A stretch of DNA of 64,000 bases, taken from contig CAYYYF010000004.1 of assembly GCA_964475945.1 (NCBI GenBank), positions 1 through 64,000 on the forward strand, read 5' to 3'. Under the pieces are notes generated by a model that did no database searches, was not told the origin of the DNA, and saw nothing but the letters and a program-made list of their open reading frames with translations. Shown here one piece after another: positions 23,542 to 33,243 of this stretch. A program made the translations under genes and the position numbers. This stretch comes from JBBIQH01 sp964475945. Lineage in GTDB: Archaea; Thermoproteota; Nitrososphaeria; Nitrososphaerales; Nitrosocaldaceae. Numbering within the stretch: the stretch's first letter is position 1; each line of letters starts with the position of its first letter.

Positions 23542-26235
23542 TTGAGTAAGGATGCTCTAATAGCAAAGTTCTCAAGCGATGCAGATAGATACTATAGGGT
23601 ATTACTATTCGATAGACTTGGGTTTATAAGGCAAGCATGCAAGGTATGCAATTCACACTTCTGGTCTATAACCTCTAGAGATAGATGCCCAAACTGTGAG
23701 CCTTACAGCTTCATAGGCAACCCTCCTACGAGCAAGAGGCTAGACTACATAAATACATGGAGGGCTGTAGAGGAGTTCTTCACAAGGAATGGACATACCT
23801 CTGTAAGAAGGTATCCAGTAGTATGTAGATGGAGGGAGGATCTATTCTTTACTGTAGCATCCATAGTTGACTTCCAGAGGGTAATAGGAGGGAAGGTTGT
23901 CTTTGAGTTACCAGCAAACCCCTTGGTAGTGCCTCAGATATGCCTAAGGTTTAATGATATAGAGAATGTTGGTATTACAGGCAAGCATTACACATCCTTC
24001 TGCATGATAGGGCAGCATAGCATAGCAGATGAGCAAGGCTACTGGAAGGATAGATGCATAGAGTTGGATTACATGATGCTAACAGATGTGCTAGGGATAA
24101 GTAAGGAGGAGATAGTATTTGTTGAGGATGTATGGCTAGGCTATGGTGCCTTTGGTTACTCCCTTGAATACTATGTTAGAGGTTTAGAGTTAGGTAATGC
24201 TGTATTCACAGAGTTTGAGGGTAGCCCAGATGATTACAGGGTTATGGATAAGAGGGTTGTTGATATGGGTGCTGGACTTGAGAGGTTCTCCTGGATAACC
24301 ATGGGTACCCCGACAAGCTATGATTGCACGTTTGGCCCTGTTATAACCAATATAGTTGATAGGTTTGGTATTGAGTATGATAGCAACATATTGAAGGAGT
24401 ACTTTACACTTATAAGTAGTAGCAATAATAATGATAATGATAGATACTCAATAGCAGAGAGGTTAGGGATCAACTATGCTAAGATAATGCCATTAGAGGT
24501 TGCATATACATTAGCAGACCATGTTAGAACGTTAACATTTGCTATAGCAGATGGTGCATTGCCAAGCAACACTGGAGGAGGCTATAATCTCAGGGTAGTG
24601 CTAAGGAGGATACTATCCATGCTTAATAGGATGCAGTGGAGCATCAGGCTTGAGGATATTGCTGATATGCATATAGACTACCTTAAAGAGATGTATCCAG
24701 AGTTAAGGGAGCAGAGGGAGAGTGTCAGAACCATACTTAATATAGAGAGCAAGAGGTATGCAGACTCTTTAGAGCGTATGAAGGGTATAGTTAAGAGGCT
24801 GAATAGTGATATTAGCAAGGGCAAGAGGCTAACAGAGGATGACCTTGTAAGGCTATACGAGTCAGATGGCATAACACCAGATCTCCTCAAGGAGCATGGT
24901 ATAGAGGTTGATGCAAAGGACTTCTATACTAGGCTTGCTGAGAGGCATAATGCTAAGCCATTGATAGAGGAGCCTAAACCAGTAATGGATCTTACTGGAT
25001 TAGAGCCTACCCATATGCTATTCTATGAAGATCAGTATATGCTAGACTTTACTGCCAAGGTTGTAAGGATAAGGATGCCTTACATAATACTTGATAGGAC
25101 AGCATTCTATGCTAGATCTGGGGGGCAAGAGCCTGACCATGGGTATATAGAGGATGCTAGGGTTATTGATGTTATAAAGGAAGGCGATGTTATACTCCAT
25201 AAGGTGCAGGATGCTGAGATAGGCTTCAAGGAAGGGGATACTGTAAGGTGTATGGTAGATGCTGAGAGGAGAGGGCTTATAATGAGGCATCATACAGCAA
25301 CACATATAGTAAATGCAGCATGTAGAAGGGTGCTTGGAGACTGGGTATGGCAGCACTCTGCATTCAAGGATGAGCACTATGCTAGGCTAGATATAACCCA
25401 TCACTCCCCATTGAGTAGGGATGAGGTTAAGAGGATAGAAGAGTACGCCAATGAGGTTATACTCAAGGATATACCTGTAGAGGTTAGCATAATGGATAGG
25501 AGTAAGGCTGAGCAGCTCTATGGCTTTAGGATATACCAAGGTGGCTATGTGCCTAGTAGCAAGATAAGGATAGTTAAGGTAAGGGATTGGGATATAGAGG
25601 CATGTGCTGGTACACATACTAGGAGCACGGGTGAGATAGGTATGATAAAGATAGTAAGGACGGAGAGGGTTCAGGATGGTGTTGTAAGGTTAGAGTATGT
25701 TGCTGGTAAGGCAGCATTAAGGTATGCACAGATGCAGGAGGGTAACCTGCTTAGCATAGCAGATACACTAGGCTCATCTAGGGAGAAGGTGCTTGAGACA
25801 TTCGCTAAGAAGGTTAAGGAGGGGGATGATGCAAAGAGGATGCTTAGGTTGCTGATAAAGAGGGTTGCTGATGATATTGCTAAGAGTATAAGCGCTAAGG
25901 CAAAGCCTCTACATGATAATGCAAGGTTATATGTAGAGTACGAGGATAAGTTGGATGAGGAGTATCATATAGCAGTAGGTGAGAGGGCTATAGAGTATGA
26001 TCCCATGCTAATATATATAGCATTAATAAGCAAGTATGAAGGTAATGTTAGGGTAATAGTATTCTCTGGTCAAAAGGCTAGGGAGAGGTTCAAGGCCAAT
26101 GCTATAGCAAAGAGTATAGCAGGCATGCTTGGGGGCTCTGCTGGTGGGAATGAGAGGTTTGCTCAAGGAGGAGGTTCAAAGACCATGCTTAAGGGTATAG
26201 TAGATAGGATTGAGGAGATAGTGCTCTCATCATAG
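23542..26235 (+). CDS. alaS: Alanyl-tRNA synthetase, archaeal type
   Basis: The 897-residue enzyme has the archaeal-type N-terminus with a zinc knuckle (CKVCNSHFW - CPNCEPY), the class II catalytic core (RRYPVVCRWREDLFFTVASI, GGGYNLRVVLRR), the editing domain with HHTATHIVNAACR and CAGTHTRSTGEIG, and the C-terminal DHHA1 region (GGSAGGNERFAQGGG). It charges tRNA-Ala and edits mischarged Ser and Gly. The start is TTG 23542; the ATG at 23531 is out of frame and meets a stop at once. leuS follows 39 bp later. Confidence 0.97.
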   Translation: MSKDALIAKFSSDADRYYRVLLFDRLGFIRQACKVCNSHFWSITSRDRCPNCEPYSFIGNPPTSKRLDYINTWRAVEEFFTRNGHTSVRRYPVVCRWREDLFFTVASIVDFQRVIGGKVVFELPANPLVVPQICLRFNDIENVGITGKHYTSFCMIGQHSIADEQGYWKDRCIELDYMMLTDVLGISKEEIVFVEDVWLGYGAFGYSLEYYVRGLELGNAVFTEFEGSPDDYRVMDKRVVDMGAGLERFSWITMGTPTSYDCTFGPVITNIVDRFGIEYDSNILKEYFTLISSSNNNDNDRYSIAERLGINYAKIMPLEVAYTLADHVRTLTFAIADGALPSNTGGGYNLRVVLRRILSMLNRMQWSIRLEDIADMHIDYLKEMYPELREQRESVRTILNIESKRYADSLERMKGIVKRLNSDISKGKRLTEDDLVRLYESDGITPDLLKEHGIEVDAKDFYTRLAERHNAKPLIEEPKPVMDLTGLEPTHMLFYEDQYMLDFTAKVVRIRMPYIILDRTAFYARSGGQEPDHGYIEDARVIDVIKEGDVILHKVQDAEIGFKEGDTVRCMVDAERRGLIMRHHTATHIVNAACRRVLGDWVWQHSAFKDEHYARLDITHHSPLSRDEVKRIEEYANEVILKDIPVEVSIMDRSKAEQLYGFRIYQGGYVPSSKIRIVKVRDWDIEACAGTHTRSTGEIGMIKIVRTERVQDGVVRLEYVAGKAALRYAQMQEGNLLSIADTLGSSREKVLETFAKKVKEGDDAKRMLRLLIKRVADDIAKSISAKAKPLHDNARLYVEYEDKLDEEYHIAVGERAIEYDPMLIYIALISKYEGNVRVIVFSGQKARERFKANAIAKSIAGMLGGSAGGNERFAQGGGSKTMLKGIVDRIEEIVLSS

Positions 26236-26274
26236 TAATTAATAATAAATAATACTGGTGTATCTAAGGGTATT

Positions 26275-29151
26275 ATGCCAATAGACTGGATCTCTATACA
26301 GGAGAAGTGGTTAAGGGCATGGGAGGATGCAAGGATATTTGAGAGTAACCCTAATGGTAGGCAAAAGTACTTTATAACCGTAGCATACCCTTACCCGAAC
26401 TCACCACAACATATAGGGCATGGTAGAACCTATACACTAGCAGACGTACATGCAAGATATATGCGTATGAAAGGCTATAATGTTCTATTCCCTATGGGCT
26501 TCCATTACACAGGTACACCAATACTTGCAATGTCAAAGAGGATAGCTGAGAATGATAGAGACTTGCTAGAAGCGTTCATAAATATATACGGTGTTATGCC
26601 AGAGTATATAGAGTCATTCAAGGAGCCCATAAACATAGCAAGGTACTTCCATAGGGAGATAAAGCAGGGTATGAGGGAGATGGGCTACTCAATAGACTGG
26701 AGGAGGGAGTTTACAACCGTAGATGAGTTATACAAGAGGTTCATAACATGGCAGTTCAATAGGTTAAGGGCTAAAGGTCTGATAGTGCAAGGTTCCCATC
26801 CAGTAGGCTGGTGCCCAAGAGATCAGAGTCCAGTTAGCCAGCATGATACCCTTGGTGATGTTGAGCCAGAGTTCATAGAGTATCTACTTATAAAGTTTGA
26901 TCTCAATGGCTATGTATTACCTATAGCAACTCTAAGGGCTGAGACCATATTTGGGGTAACCAATCTATGGATAAACCCAGATGCAGATTATACTATAGCA
27001 TATGTTGATGGCGAGCAATGGATAGTAAGCAAGAGATGTGCTGAGAAGCTTGTACATCTTAATAAGAGGGTTGAGGTGAAGGAGTATATTAAAGGTAGAG
27101 AGCTTATAGGCAAGCATGTAAAGGCACCAATCATAGATAAGCATGTACCATTGCTACCAGCAGGCTTCGTTGACCCTAACAATGGAACTGGCATAGTGAT
27201 GTCTGTGCCTGCACATGCACCATATGATTACCAAGCATTAGAGGATCTTAAGGGTAAGAGGGTTATGCAGAGGCTTGTAGATGAGTATAACCTCCATTCT
27301 ATAATAGAAGGTATAAGCCCAATAGTTATAATAAAGAGCGAGTATAATAGCGATAAGAGCATACCTGCGTATGAGGTTATAAGGAAGTATAATATAACTA
27401 GTCAGGATGATGCAAGGTTAAATGAGGCTACTGAGGAGCTTTACTCGCATGAGTTCTACAAGGGTATAATGCTTGATAATACATACTATCCTGGACTAAG
27501 TGTTAGGGATGCTAGAGATAGGGTTAAGCAGAATCTTCTAGGTAATGGCATGGCAGATACCATGATAGAACTTGCGGAGAGGGTAAGGTGTAGATGCGGT
27601 GCAGAGTGCGTAGTTAAGATACTAACGGATCAGTGGTTCATAGACTACTCAAATAAGGAGTGGAAGGATCTAGCATACAGATGCTTAGATAGGATGAGTA
27701 TAATGCCAGAGGAGATAAGGAGTGAGTTTAAATATGTAGTATCCTGGCTTAAGGAGAGGGCATGCGCAAGACGATCTGGGCTAGGTACAAACCTCCCATG
27801 GGATAAGGATTGGATAATAGAGTCTCTATCAGACTCTGTGATATACATGGCCTATTATACAATAGCAAAGTATTCTAACCTATTACATGATGCATATATT
27901 AATGATGATTTCTTTGATTATGTCTTCTTAGGTATAGGGTCTAGTGATGATATTGCAAGAAGATGCAATGTAAGCAAGGGGCTGCTTGAGAGTATGAGAC
28001 ATGAGTTCCTCTACTACTACCCAGTTGATAGTAGGCACTCTGGTAGGGATCTTGTACCTAACCATCTTACATTCTTCATCTTCAACCATGTAGCACTCTT
28101 CCCAGAGGAGTTATGGCCTAGGCAGATAGTGGTTAATGGTAGTGTGCTCATGGAAGGTAAGAAGATGAGCAAATCACTAGGTAATATAGTGCCATTACGT
28201 AAGGCTATAGCAGAGCATGGTAGCGATGCTATAAGGGCATCACTACTTATATCTGCAGAGTTGCTGCAAGATGCTGACTTTACCCTAGATATGCTAAAGA
28301 GTATAAAGGAGAGGGTCGAGAGGCTTTATAATACATGTATGCAATTCTCTAGCATAAGAGCAGATCCTAACCCTAAGATGGAAAGGGAGGATGTATGGCT
28401 TATGAGCAGGTTGCATGAGGTTATAAAGGATGTAACAGATGCTATGGATAGGCTAAGGGTAAGGGAGGCATTAAACATTGTGCTCTACATAATGGAGCAG
28501 GATATGCAGTGGTATCTGAAGAGGGCAAGGAGTAAGGGTAGGAGGGATGAGGATATAGCATATGTTGTAAAGATATTCCTTGATGCTAGGGTAAGAATGC
28601 TTGCACCATTCATGCCATTCATAAGCGAGGAGATGTGGAGCATAATACATGGCAATAGTAATGGATTTGTATCACTTGCAGAGTGGCCAAGGGCAGATGC
28701 AAGCATGATAGATGCTGTTGCGTATGAAGGTGAGTTGCTAATAAAGAATACGCTAGATGATATAATGAATATAGTAAAGGTTACAAAGATCAAGCCGAAG
28801 AGGGTTATAATATATACTGCAGAAGATTGGAAGTGGGATGCTTACATTAATATACTTGAGTATGTAAATGGAGGGGTAACCAAGTATAGTGATATAATGC
28901 GTAATATAATGAAGTATAGCAGTATCAATGCTAATATAGTAAAGAAGATGATAGATAGCATACTATCAGATACCCCAGACTCAAGGGAGAGGAAGGCAAG
29001 GATAGGGGTTATAGATGAGGTAAGTATACTTAACGATGCTAAAGGCTTGCTTGAGCAGGAGTTGCAGGCATCAGTAGTTGTAGTAAGGGAAGATGAGCAC
29101 TCAAAGAAGAAAGGTGCATTACCTCACAAGCCTGCTGTCTATCTAGAGTAA
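26275..29151 (+). CDS. leuS: Leucyl-tRNA synthetase, archaeal type
   Basis: A class I synthetase of 958 residues. The HIGH motif is HIGHGRTYT (about residue 43), and the KMSKS motif is GKKMSKSLGN (about 629). The CP1 editing domain contains TLRAETIFGVTN and GTGIVMSVPAHAPYDY, as in archaeal/eukaryotic LeuRS. It charges tRNA-Leu in the cytoplasm. It lies downstream of alaS on the same strand and may share its transcript. Confidence 0.97.
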   Translation: MPIDWISIQEKWLRAWEDARIFESNPNGRQKYFITVAYPYPNSPQHIGHGRTYTLADVHARYMRMKGYNVLFPMGFHYTGTPILAMSKRIAENDRDLLEAFINIYGVMPEYIESFKEPINIARYFHREIKQGMREMGYSIDWRREFTTVDELYKRFITWQFNRLRAKGLIVQGSHPVGWCPRDQSPVSQHDTLGDVEPEFIEYLLIKFDLNGYVLPIATLRAETIFGVTNLWINPDADYTIAYVDGEQWIVSKRCAEKLVHLNKRVEVKEYIKGRELIGKHVKAPIIDKHVPLLPAGFVDPNNGTGIVMSVPAHAPYDYQALEDLKGKRVMQRLVDEYNLHSIIEGISPIVIIKSEYNSDKSIPAYEVIRKYNITSQDDARLNEATEELYSHEFYKGIMLDNTYYPGLSVRDARDRVKQNLLGNGMADTMIELAERVRCRCGAECVVKILTDQWFIDYSNKEWKDLAYRCLDRMSIMPEEIRSEFKYVVSWLKERACARRSGLGTNLPWDKDWIIESLSDSVIYMAYYTIAKYSNLLHDAYINDDFFDYVFLGIGSSDDIARRCNVSKGLLESMRHEFLYYYPVDSRHSGRDLVPNHLTFFIFNHVALFPEELWPRQIVVNGSVLMEGKKMSKSLGNIVPLRKAIAEHGSDAIRASLLISAELLQDADFTLDMLKSIKERVERLYNTCMQFSSIRADPNPKMEREDVWLMSRLHEVIKDVTDAMDRLRVREALNIVLYIMEQDMQWYLKRARSKGRRDEDIAYVVKIFLDARVRMLAPFMPFISEEMWSIIHGNSNGFVSLAEWPRADASMIDAVAYEGELLIKNTLDDIMNIVKVTKIKPKRVIIYTAEDWKWDAYINILEYVNGGVTKYSDIMRNIMKYSSINANIVKKMIDSILSDTPDSRERKARIGVIDEVSILNDAKGLLEQELQASVVVVREDEHSKKKGALPHKPAVYLE

Positions 29152-29213
29152 CAGTAATTTAGCTAGAGCTAATTTAAGAATGGTTAATATAATATAATCA
29201 GATTAAGGATAAT

Positions 29214-29627
29214 GTGCTAAGAGACTACAAAGATGAGGGTAGAGAGAAGGATGAGATCAGCAGAGATGCTTTAGATGATAGCAGTAGCAAGGTTGTCACT
29301 AAGGCAAGGAGGAAGGGCAAGTATGCATCTAGCACAGAGAATAGAAGGCTTGTATGGAATAGCATAGTATGGCCTCTTATACTTGAACTTAATAAGCCAT
29401 GGTTTACGATACAAGAGTACCATGCCAAGAGAGATTCATATGCATCAGATGATAACGAGTTAAGGAGTAGGATAGCAGGAGGCTTTGTATCCTTGATAGT
29501 TAAGGGTTTGCTATTGAAGGATAAGGATAGAGATGTGTATAGCATACATTGGAAGCTAGTCCCTTACATGCGTAAGAGGCTATGGCTTGAGTATGGTGAG
29601 GCTATAAGGCTGGTAAGTACAAAATAG
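29214..29627 (+). CDS. Hypothetical protein with winged-helix-like C-terminal part
   Basis: A 137-residue protein starting at GTG 29214 (an ATG at 29212 is out of frame and stops at once). The first 45 residues are highly charged and probably disordered. The rest (VWNSIVWPLILELNKPWFTIQEYHAK, then SRIAGGFVSLIVKGLLLKDKDRDVYSI) has the helix-helix-wing look of a winged HTH. The tRNA-Gln gene lies 45 bp downstream. DNA or RNA binding is inference. Confidence 0.62.
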   Translation: MLRDYKDEGREKDEISRDALDDSSSKVVTKARRKGKYASSTENRRLVWNSIVWPLILELNKPWFTIQEYHAKRDSYASDDNELRSRIAGGFVSLIVKGLLLKDKDRDVYSIHWKLVPYMRKRLWLEYGEAIRLVSTK

Positions 29628-29672
29628 GCTAAGGATAAAATAAAATATTTGATCTGTTATATGTTATACTGT

Positions 29673-29800
29673 AGCCCCGTCGTCTAGCGGCCAAGGAAGG
29701 TGTAATGGAGTAGGGCTAGAACCCTTGAGTGCCAGGCTCTGGATCCTATAAAGGCAAGGGTTACCTGGTGACGGCAGTTCGAATCTGCCCGGGGCTACCA
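29673..29800 (+). tRNA. tRNA-Gln (CTG) with two introns, CCA encoded
   Basis: The 128-nt gene becomes a normal tRNA only after removal of two introns. Intron 1 is 29698-29729 (32 nt), between positions 24 and 25 at the D arm. Intron 2 is 29743-29762 (20 nt) at the canonical 37/38 site. The mature form has acceptor AGCCCCG/CGGGGCT, anticodon stem CCAGG/CCTGG around loop CTCTGGA (anticodon CTG), and T arm GGCAG/CTGCC. Both introns form bulge-helix-bulge motifs: GGC-CAAG-(GAA)-GGT facing ACC-CTTG-(AGT)-GCC for intron 1, and CTCT/AGGG with bulges GGA and TTA for intron 2. A1-U72 fits archaeal tRNA-Gln. The tRNA splicing endonuclease and ligase would be needed; archease, a ligase helper, is at 60319. 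Confidence 0.92.
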
Positions 29801-29920
29801 TTCTCTTATTTACTACTATTATCATGGTATACTCTCTGCTATCTTTAATAGCTCTTTAACTGGTAGCTTAGCCTCTATATTATATACTACTTTATCCTTC
29901 TCATGATAGAAATTTACAAA

Positions 29921-30454
29921 CTAAGCATTTACATCATCCAACTCCTCAACTACCTTATCCTTAATACTACCATCTTCATTATGGAATATGTATACACTAT
30001 AACCCTTACTAGGCTCCCTTGCTACACCTACATGACCATTCACATTTATTATCTTAACTACTGATATACTACTCTCTGGCTTATCTATCAGCTCTGCAGC
30101 ATTAGGTATAACACTATTATAAGATTCTGCCACTTTAGTATAATGTGCTAATGGATCAGATATTGGTTCATCGCTACGATCAAATGCTATTATAACTATC
30201 ACATCTCCTTTTGGCTCCATACCTGTTGCAATACACATTGGATGCTTTGCATAATTCAATAGTATAGCATTACCTGATCCTGCTGGATATGAATATGAAT
30301 CTGGATCAACAACCTGTAGCCTGTAACCCTCAGGCAAGTACCTTGGCTCCTTTACTGGGAAGTATGGTTTAACAGCATCCAATGATGTAGGAAGACAAGT
30401 AGGCTCATTAACCTTTGTGCTTAATGCTAATACTATAGATGCTGATATTACCAC
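29921..30454 (-). CDS. Exported hypothetical protein, DUF4367-like
   Basis: About 177 residues from GTG 30454. The N-terminus (VISASIVLALST) is the end of a signal peptide or anchor; the frame stays open about 13 codons upstream without an ATG, and including them would make a full hydrophobic signal (CIRLLIAVVISASIVLAL). The mature part contains EPRYLPEGYRLQ, the opening of DUF4367-type domains that are found in exported archaeal and bacterial proteins, then a beta-rich body. The real start may be an unusual codon. Function unknown, location outside the membrane. Confidence 0.6.
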   Translation of the reverse strand: MVISASIVLALSTKVNEPTCLPTSLDAVKPYFPVKEPRYLPEGYRLQVVDPDSYSYPAGSGNAILLNYAKHPMCIATGMEPKGDVIVIIAFDRSDEPISDPLAHYTKVAESYNSVIPNAAELIDKPESSISVVKIINVNGHVGVAREPSKGYSVYIFHNEDGSIKDKVVEELDDVNA

Positions 30455-30647
30455 TGCTATTAATAGTCTTATACAATGATAAATGAGCCCTTACCCTACT
30501 TAAATTCTTTGGCATCATATTAGGATAAGCAAGTATCTCATTTGTAAATTACAGCTACCATTAACCTAAGTCGGGGTTAATTATTGTAATTGATCAACCT
30601 TACACCAAAGTAAAAAGTTCATAAATAAGTATATCTAATACTAGGGT

Positions 30648-30797
30648 ATGGTTGAGGCATACTGTGTAAAGTGTAGGAAGAAGGTAACTATGAAGAACCC
30701 AACACAGGTTACCATGAAGAATGGTAGACCAGCAACAAAGGGCACATGCCCTGTATGTGGCACTACACTATTTAGGATAGGTAAATCAAAACAGTAA
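30648..30797 (+). CDS. Small zinc-ribbon protein, DUF5679-like (49 aa)
   Basis: ATG 30648 to TAA 30797 codes for MVEAYCVKCRKKVTMKN and so on, ending GTTLFRIGKSKQ. CVKC (C6, C9) and CPVC (C34, C37) form one zinc ribbon. The layout, with V-T-M-K-N and T-x-K-G-x-C-P-x-C-G, matches the short DUF5679 proteins common in archaea, which are often annotated as chromosome-associated or of unknown function. It has its own promoter region (about 30490-30647, where an ATTAACC/GGGTTAAT hairpin is also visible). Confidence 0.78.
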   Translation: MVEAYCVKCRKKVTMKNPTQVTMKNGRPATKGTCPVCGTTLFRIGKSKQ

Positions 30798-30839
30798 CCA
30801 ATCCATATTTCTAATCTTTATATTTATATTTATTTTCTT

Positions 30840-31682
30840 TTATTCCTTGATTCTACATACCTTTGGGTGTGAGCGTTTATGCCTACTTGCTTCTACCATA
30901 CCTTTAACCCTTATAACCTTCTCTCTATCTATATTGCATACTGCTACTATATCATTGATACCTAACCTTAGATCTATCATACAGTATAGTATAGAGTCTA
31001 TTTCCTCATAACTCATACCCAGTTCCTGCTCTGCATAATTATCCTGCCATAGCATAGGACCACTCCTCTTCTTTACTATACCCTCATCAATCATAAGATA
31101 CCTTGCCAATGCTCTAACCTGAGACTTGTATAGCATTGCTATAGGGAGTAGATCTGCTGCACCATCACCATACTTTGTATAGTAGCCTATTAGCATCTCA
31201 CTCCTATCACTTGTACCTAGCACTAGAGCATCGTTTGCATTTGCATAGTAGTAGAGTAGGCACATCCTTAACCTTGCTGATAGGTTACCATCTGCAACCT
31301 TGATCCTATGGGATCCTCTCATCTCATTAGGTATAAGCATTGCTACCTTGCTTAGAATAGATGAGTGTATATCTGCTATATCTATAACATCATAATCAAT
31401 ACCAAGGTTCTCTGCAAGTTTTAGTGCATCATGTATATCTTGCCTAGGTGTTACATCTCTATGGGGCATTATAAGTGCCTTGACCATTGCTCCCTTACTC
31501 TCTGCCATCCTTGCTGCTAGAGTTGCTGTAACAGAGGAATCCAAACCTCCACTTAAACCAAGCACGTAGCATCTCTTCTTATACCTTGTAAGATAATTTG
31601 CTAAGAAATCTATTATCTTACTGCTTACCTTGGCATAGTCCAATGAGTTTACAACCTTTTCCACTACAGTATTTATGCTCAT
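30840..31682 (-). CDS. nadE: NAD+ synthetase, ammonia-dependent
   Basis: The 280-residue enzyme has the ATP-pyrophosphatase loop LSGGLDSSVTATLAARM at about residue 43, GTSDRSEMLIGYYTKYGDGAADLLP in the middle, and KRSGPMLWQDNYAEQELGMSYEEID near the end. It amidates deamido-NAD+ with ammonia. No glutaminase domain is attached, so it is the short NH3-using form typical of archaea. It follows the small convergent zinc-ribbon gene tail to tail. Confidence 0.95.
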   Translation of the reverse strand: MSINTVVEKVVNSLDYAKVSSKIIDFLANYLTRYKKRCYVLGLSGGLDSSVTATLAARMAESKGAMVKALIMPHRDVTPRQDIHDALKLAENLGIDYDVIDIADIHSSILSKVAMLIPNEMRGSHRIKVADGNLSARLRMCLLYYYANANDALVLGTSDRSEMLIGYYTKYGDGAADLLPIAMLYKSQVRALARYLMIDEGIVKKRSGPMLWQDNYAEQELGMSYEEIDSILYCMIDLRLGINDIVAVCNIDREKVIRVKGMVEASRHKRSHPKVCRIKE

Positions 31683-31717
31683 AACTTAGCATTATTATGT
31701 TATTAATTATTTATTGG

Positions 31718-33097
31718 TTATTCTACATGGTGATGGTGTATTAACTGATCATAGAGTCTAACGGTCTTTATGTTCATGAACTCTAGCATACCATACCTTG
31801 ATAGCTCCCTACCAAAGCCACTCTTCTTTATGCCTCCAAAAGGTACCCTAGGGTCAGATACAACAACATTGTTTATTGTTACCAGACCCGCTTGTATCTT
31901 TCTAGCAATACTCTCAGCTCTATCAAGGTCTGTAGTCCATACACTTGCACCCAATCCAAACTCTGAGTCGTTTGCTAACCTTACAGCATCCCTCTGATCC
32001 TCTGCCACCATGATAGGCGCAACTGGGGCAAATACCTCTTCTCTAACAACCCTCATGCTCTTATTAACCTTAACAAGTATGGTTGGGGAGTAGAAGTAGC
32101 CCTTGCTACCTATCCTCTTACCCCCAACTATACACTCAGCACCCTTGCTTAATGCATCATTAACTATACCCTCTACATTCCTCAAGGACTCTTCATTTAC
32201 CAATGGGCCTAGATCTGTATCCTCATGCATCGGATCCCCTACTCTAACCTTCTCAATCCTGCTAGCAAAGAGCTCTATGAACTTACTTGCTATGCTCTTA
32301 ACCACTATGAACCTCTTGCTTGCTATGCAACTCTGACCATTGTTTATAAGCCTACCCTTCACTGCTGCACTTGCTGCCTTATCTATATCTGCATCATCAA
32401 GCACTATGAAAGGATCGCTACCTCCTAACTCTAGCACGCATTTCTTAACCTTTGCCCCTGCTAAGGATGCTACCCTTGCCCCTACCTCTACACTACCTGT
32501 GAATGTTACAGCATCCGCATAATCTATAAGCATCTCTCCAACAGCACCTCTGCCTATAACTGTTAGGAATATACTATCACCTATAGATGAGAAGATGTTC
32601 TCCAATTCCTTCCCACATTGAGGTGTAGTGCTTGATGGTTTCATAACTATTGTATTGCCAGCCATTAGTGCTGGAGCAGCAAACCTTATGCCTTGCCAGT
32701 ATGGGAAGTTCCATGGCATTATGCTGCCTATAACACCTATAGGCTCAAATGCTATGTATGTCTTCCTTGCATCTGTAGCAGTTATCTCATCCCTTATAAA
32801 GTGCTCCCCATTATCAGCAAAATACTCTAGTGTTAATGCGCATTTCTCAACCTCAGCCCTTGCCTCCTTTATCGTCTTGCCCATCTCCTGCACAGCAATC
32901 CTTGCCAACCTATCCCTCTCCTTCCTTAGCATGCTTGCAACCTCATAGAGTATAGATGCCCTCCTATGTGGATCTAACCTCCATGTATCAAATGCATCCT
33001 TTGCCCTCTTAACCCTAGCAGCAACCTCTTCTTTGCTCATCACATCATGCTCTGCTATAACCTCCTCAGTAGCAGGGTTTACAGTTACTATCTTCAT
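31718..33097 (-). CDS. Aldehyde dehydrogenase, succinate-semialdehyde dehydrogenase-like
   Basis: The 459-residue protein has the family's motifs: MPWNFPYWQGIRFAAPALMAGN, FTGSVEVGARVASLAG, ELGGSDPFIVLDDADID with the general base Glu, the catalytic Cys in NNGQSCIASKRFIV, and EEVFAPVAPI. It oxidises an aldehyde with NAD(P)+. The short FPYWQ-type group contains succinate-semialdehyde dehydrogenases (GabD-like), but the substrate cannot be read with certainty. It lies upstream of nadE (35 bp) on the same strand. The tail ends HHHHVE, an unusual natural four-histidine run. Confidence 0.88.
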   Translation of the reverse strand: MKIVTVNPATEEVIAEHDVMSKEEVAARVKRAKDAFDTWRLDPHRRASILYEVASMLRKERDRLARIAVQEMGKTIKEARAEVEKCALTLEYFADNGEHFIRDEITATDARKTYIAFEPIGVIGSIMPWNFPYWQGIRFAAPALMAGNTIVMKPSSTTPQCGKELENIFSSIGDSIFLTVIGRGAVGEMLIDYADAVTFTGSVEVGARVASLAGAKVKKCVLELGGSDPFIVLDDADIDKAASAAVKGRLINNGQSCIASKRFIVVKSIASKFIELFASRIEKVRVGDPMHEDTDLGPLVNEESLRNVEGIVNDALSKGAECIVGGKRIGSKGYFYSPTILVKVNKSMRVVREEVFAPVAPIMVAEDQRDAVRLANDSEFGLGASVWTTDLDRAESIARKIQAGLVTINNVVVSDPRVPFGGIKKSGFGRELSRYGMLEFMNIKTVRLYDQLIHHHHVE

Positions 33098-33243
33098 ATT
33101 ACAGATTAGTAGTTGCAGATATTTATCTTTATTATGGGTAAATGGCTAACTATTTAATATACAATCTATAAGCAAAAATATGCATATTACACATGATAAA
33201 GTAAAAAATAAAACTTAATAACTTGCTTTAACTAATAATATAC

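Noticed and set aside
25042..25617. Two long minus-strand ORFs inside alaS
   Set aside because: Antisense to the conserved editing domain of AlaRS; Tyr/Pro/Ile-rich translation typical of shadows.
33058..33097. Artificial His tag or vector contamination because the aldehyde dehydrogenase ends HHHHVE
   Set aside because: The tail is at the C-terminal end (about 31721), coded in ordinary codons and continuous with native sequence; only four histidines.
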